Positions 5,387 through 7,033 of a stretch of DNA of 7,033 nucleotides are shown here, piece after piece. The notes beneath the pieces are model-generated. The model was not told the origin of the DNA. It was given only the letters and a program-made list of their open reading frames with translations, and did not search any database. The number at the start of each line of letters is the position of its first letter. Within the stretch, counting starts at the first letter, position 1. Source of the stretch: an uncultured Phenylobacterium sp. (lineage in GTDB: Bacteria > Pseudomonadota > Alphaproteobacteria > Caulobacterales > Caulobacteraceae); the NCBI GenBank assembly GCA_945952355.1, contig CAMFIW010000143.1, positions 1 through 7,033 on the forward strand. Direction: 5' to 3'. A program made the position numbers and the translations under genes.

Positions 5387-7033
5387 ATGGAGCAGCTGGC
5401 CAATCGTGCCCAGACCATCGTCGCCGACACGTTCATCGCCGCTCTCGCCTTCCTTGTCGCCTACCTGCTGTCCGCGACCCGCGCTCTCGGTCTGGATTCC
5501 AGCGGTCTGACAACGCTCAACGTCGCCCAACTCGTGGCGATCTACGCGCTTCTGGCGGCTTGTTTCTCGACCATGTTCCGGCGCGAGCTGTCCCCCTGGC
5601 GCTATGTGTCGATCCCCGACGCCCTTGTCTTGGCCCGCACGGCCATCCTGACCGCCGGCGTCTTCCTGTTGGCGGTCTTCGTGATCGACCGCGCCAGCGG
5701 CCTCGCCCGCTCGGTTCTGGCCATGGCGCCGATCTTCCAAATGGTGGGCTGCATGGGCGCGCGAATTCTGCGCCGCGCCCTGCACGAGCACGCCCTCGAC
5801 AGCTTCGCGCCGCTGAAGTCGATCCAGGACCGCGCGCCCCAGGCGCCGTCCCTGCTGCTGATCGGCCCGACCGCGCTTGCCGACACCTATCTGCGCGACG
5901 TGGCCCGCCGCCATGACCACGCCTGGACGCCAGTCGGCATCGTCGGTCCCGACGCCCGCGAAGTGGGCCAGCAGGTCCGCGGCGTCTGCATCATCGAGAG
6001 CATCGACAACCTAGACGCCGCCCTGGCCGATCTGCGCCGCTGGAACCGCTATCCGCGCGCCATCCTGTTCCTGGACGAGCCGGGTCGTCTGAAGGGCCTG
6101 ACCGCCGACCAGCTCGGCCTGCTGAAGAATGACGGCATCCGCCTGCTGCGCCTGCCCTCGATCGTCGAGCTGTCGCAGCACGACGGCATGGCTCTGCTGC
6201 CCATGCGCGAGATCAGCGTTGAGGAGCTCCTGGCCCGCGAGCCGATCGAGCTCGATCGCGCCGCCGTGCGCGCCCTGATCCAGGGCCGCCGGGTGTTGAT
6301 CACCGGCGCCGGTGGTTCGATCGGCGCCGAGCTGTGTCGCCAGGTGGCCGCCTTCGAGGCCGCCCACATCACCATGCTCGACTTCTCCGAGACCTCGCTG
6401 TTCGAGATCGACCGCGAGCTCGGCGAAACCTGCCCCGGCCTGTCGCGCAAGGCCGCCCTGGTCGACGTGCGCAACGCCGCCCGGGTGGCCGCCTGCTTCC
6501 AGCGGGAGAAGCCGGACCTGGTCTTCCACGCCGCGGCGCTCAAGCACGTCTCGATGGTCGAACACCATCCGTGCGAAGGCGTGCTGACCAACGTCATCGG
6601 CACTTGGAATGTGGCCGAAGCCGCCCGCGCCTGCGGCGCCGCCCAGATGGTGCTGATCTCCACCGACAAGGCGGTCGATCCGTCCAACGCCATGGGCGCC
6701 ACCAAGCGCCTGGCGGAATCGGTGATCCAGGCCCAGCAGAACGGCTCCGGGACCCGCTTCTCGGCCGTGCGCTTCGGCAACGTACTGGGCTCGGCCGGGT
6801 CGGTCGTGCCGATCTTCAAGTCGCAGATCGACCGCGGCGGCCCGGTCACCGTGACCCATGAAGACATGCAGCGCTTCTTCATGACCATTCCGGAGGCGGC
6901 CCAGCTTGTGCTGCACGCCACGGCGACCTGCGCCGAGGGCAAGGAAGCCTCTCACGCCCGCCTGTTCCTGCTGGAGATGGGCGAGCCCGTCCGCATCATG
7001 GACCTGGCCCGCCAGATGATCGCCCTGTCAGGC
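5387..7033 (+). CDS. Membrane-anchored nucleotide-sugar 4,6-dehydratase, WbpM/FlmA/CapD type, 3' end cut by window
   Basis: 549 codons are visible and the frame is still open at the right edge. Known members act on UDP-GlcNAc-type sugars at the cytoplasmic face of the inner membrane, feeding O-antigen, capsule or glycan synthesis. The N-terminus has about four hydrophobic segments (near 10-30, 45-62, 85-101 and 107-125). A first nucleotide-binding-like domain follows (SLLLIGP from 155; VGIVGPD 183-189). The catalytic extended-SDR domain begins near 301, with TGAGGSIG (306-313), HAAALKHVSMVE (381-392), STDKAVDPSNAMGATKR (425-441) and VRFGNVLGS (461-469). Met436 stands where most SDRs have the catalytic Tyr, with Lys440 four residues on: the Ser/Thr-Met-Lys pattern known from WbpM. 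The start is supported by GGAG at 5375-5378, eight bases upstream. The exact substrate cannot be read from the sequence. Its position suggests the first gene of a surface-polysaccharide locus. Confidence 0.93.
   Translation, partial: MEQLANRAQTIVADTFIAALAFLVAYLLSATRALGLDSSGLTTLNVAQLVAIYALLAACFSTMFRRELSPWRYVSIPDALVLARTAILTAGVFLLAVFVIDRASGLARSVLAMAPIFQMVGCMGARILRRALHEHALDSFAPLKSIQDRAPQAPSLLLIGPTALADTYLRDVARRHDHAWTPVGIVGPDAREVGQQVRGVCIIESIDNLDAALADLRRWNRYPRAILFLDEPGRLKGLTADQLGLLKNDGIRLLRLPSIVELSQHDGMALLPMREISVEELLAREPIELDRAAVRALIQGRRVLITGAGGSIGAELCRQVAAFEAAHITMLDFSETSLFEIDRELGETCPGLSRKAALVDVRNAARVAACFQREKPDLVFHAAALKHVSMVEHHPCEGVLTNVIGTWNVAEAARACGAAQMVLISTDKAVDPSNAMGATKRLAESVIQAQQNGSGTRFSAVRFGNVLGSAGSVVPIFKSQIDRGGPVTVTHEDMQRFFMTIPEAAQLVLHATATCAEGKEASHARLFLLEMGEPVRIMDLARQMIALSG

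Noticed and set aside
5228..6955. Minus-strand open frames at 5228-5920 and 6011-6955
   Set aside because: Both are antisense to the continuous dehydratase frame and have shadow-type composition.
1..7033. CRISPR arrays, tRNA/rRNA genes, transposases, phage genes and toxin-antitoxin pairs
   Set aside because: I looked for spaced direct repeats, cloverleaf structures and recognisable mobile or defence proteins and saw none. The window reads as a normal chromosomal region.

Overview
The window is GC-rich, ordinary-looking bacterial chromosome. Protein content and style (a CysN-CysC fusion downstream of CysD, a TorF-type outer-membrane protein, -10 boxes resembling the Caulobacter housekeeping consensus) suggest an alphaproteobacterium, most likely of the Caulobacter/Phenylobacterium/Brevundimonas group. 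This placement is inference from the proteins, not from a search. No tRNA, rRNA, CRISPR array, insertion sequence or phage gene is visible.

Layout. Positions 1-3154 are a leftward (minus-strand) block: cysD, then cysNC overlapping it by one base, then queF, which runs off the left edge. CysD and CysNC together make the sulfate-activation enzyme complex (sulfate to APS to PAPS). QueF reduces preQ0 to preQ1 in queuosine tRNA modification. A strong hairpin fills most of the short gap between cysNC and queF. Positions 3155-3384 are a divergent intergenic region with a candidate cysD -10 box and a small perfect palindrome. A rightward classical short-chain dehydrogenase/reductase (3385-4185) follows.

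Positions 4186-4459 are noncoding and carry several inverted repeats. One repeat overlaps a -10-like box, and a well-formed hairpin sits just upstream of the ribosome binding site of the next gene. That gene (4460-5149) encodes a secreted beta-barrel protein of the TorF/Gcw_chp putative porin family and ends at a clear intrinsic terminator (5178-5209). After a further noncoding stretch, a large membrane-anchored nucleotide-sugar dehydratase of the WbpM/FlmA/CapD type starts at 5387 and is still open at the right edge. It probably begins or belongs to a surface-polysaccharide locus.

The genes do not form one pathway. The only clear functional unit is cysD-cysNC. I found no convincing sign of an undescribed system. 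The observations most worth a second look are regulatory: the overlapping inverted repeats and leader hairpin before the porin gene, the cysNC-queF intercistronic hairpin, and the palindrome in the divergent region.
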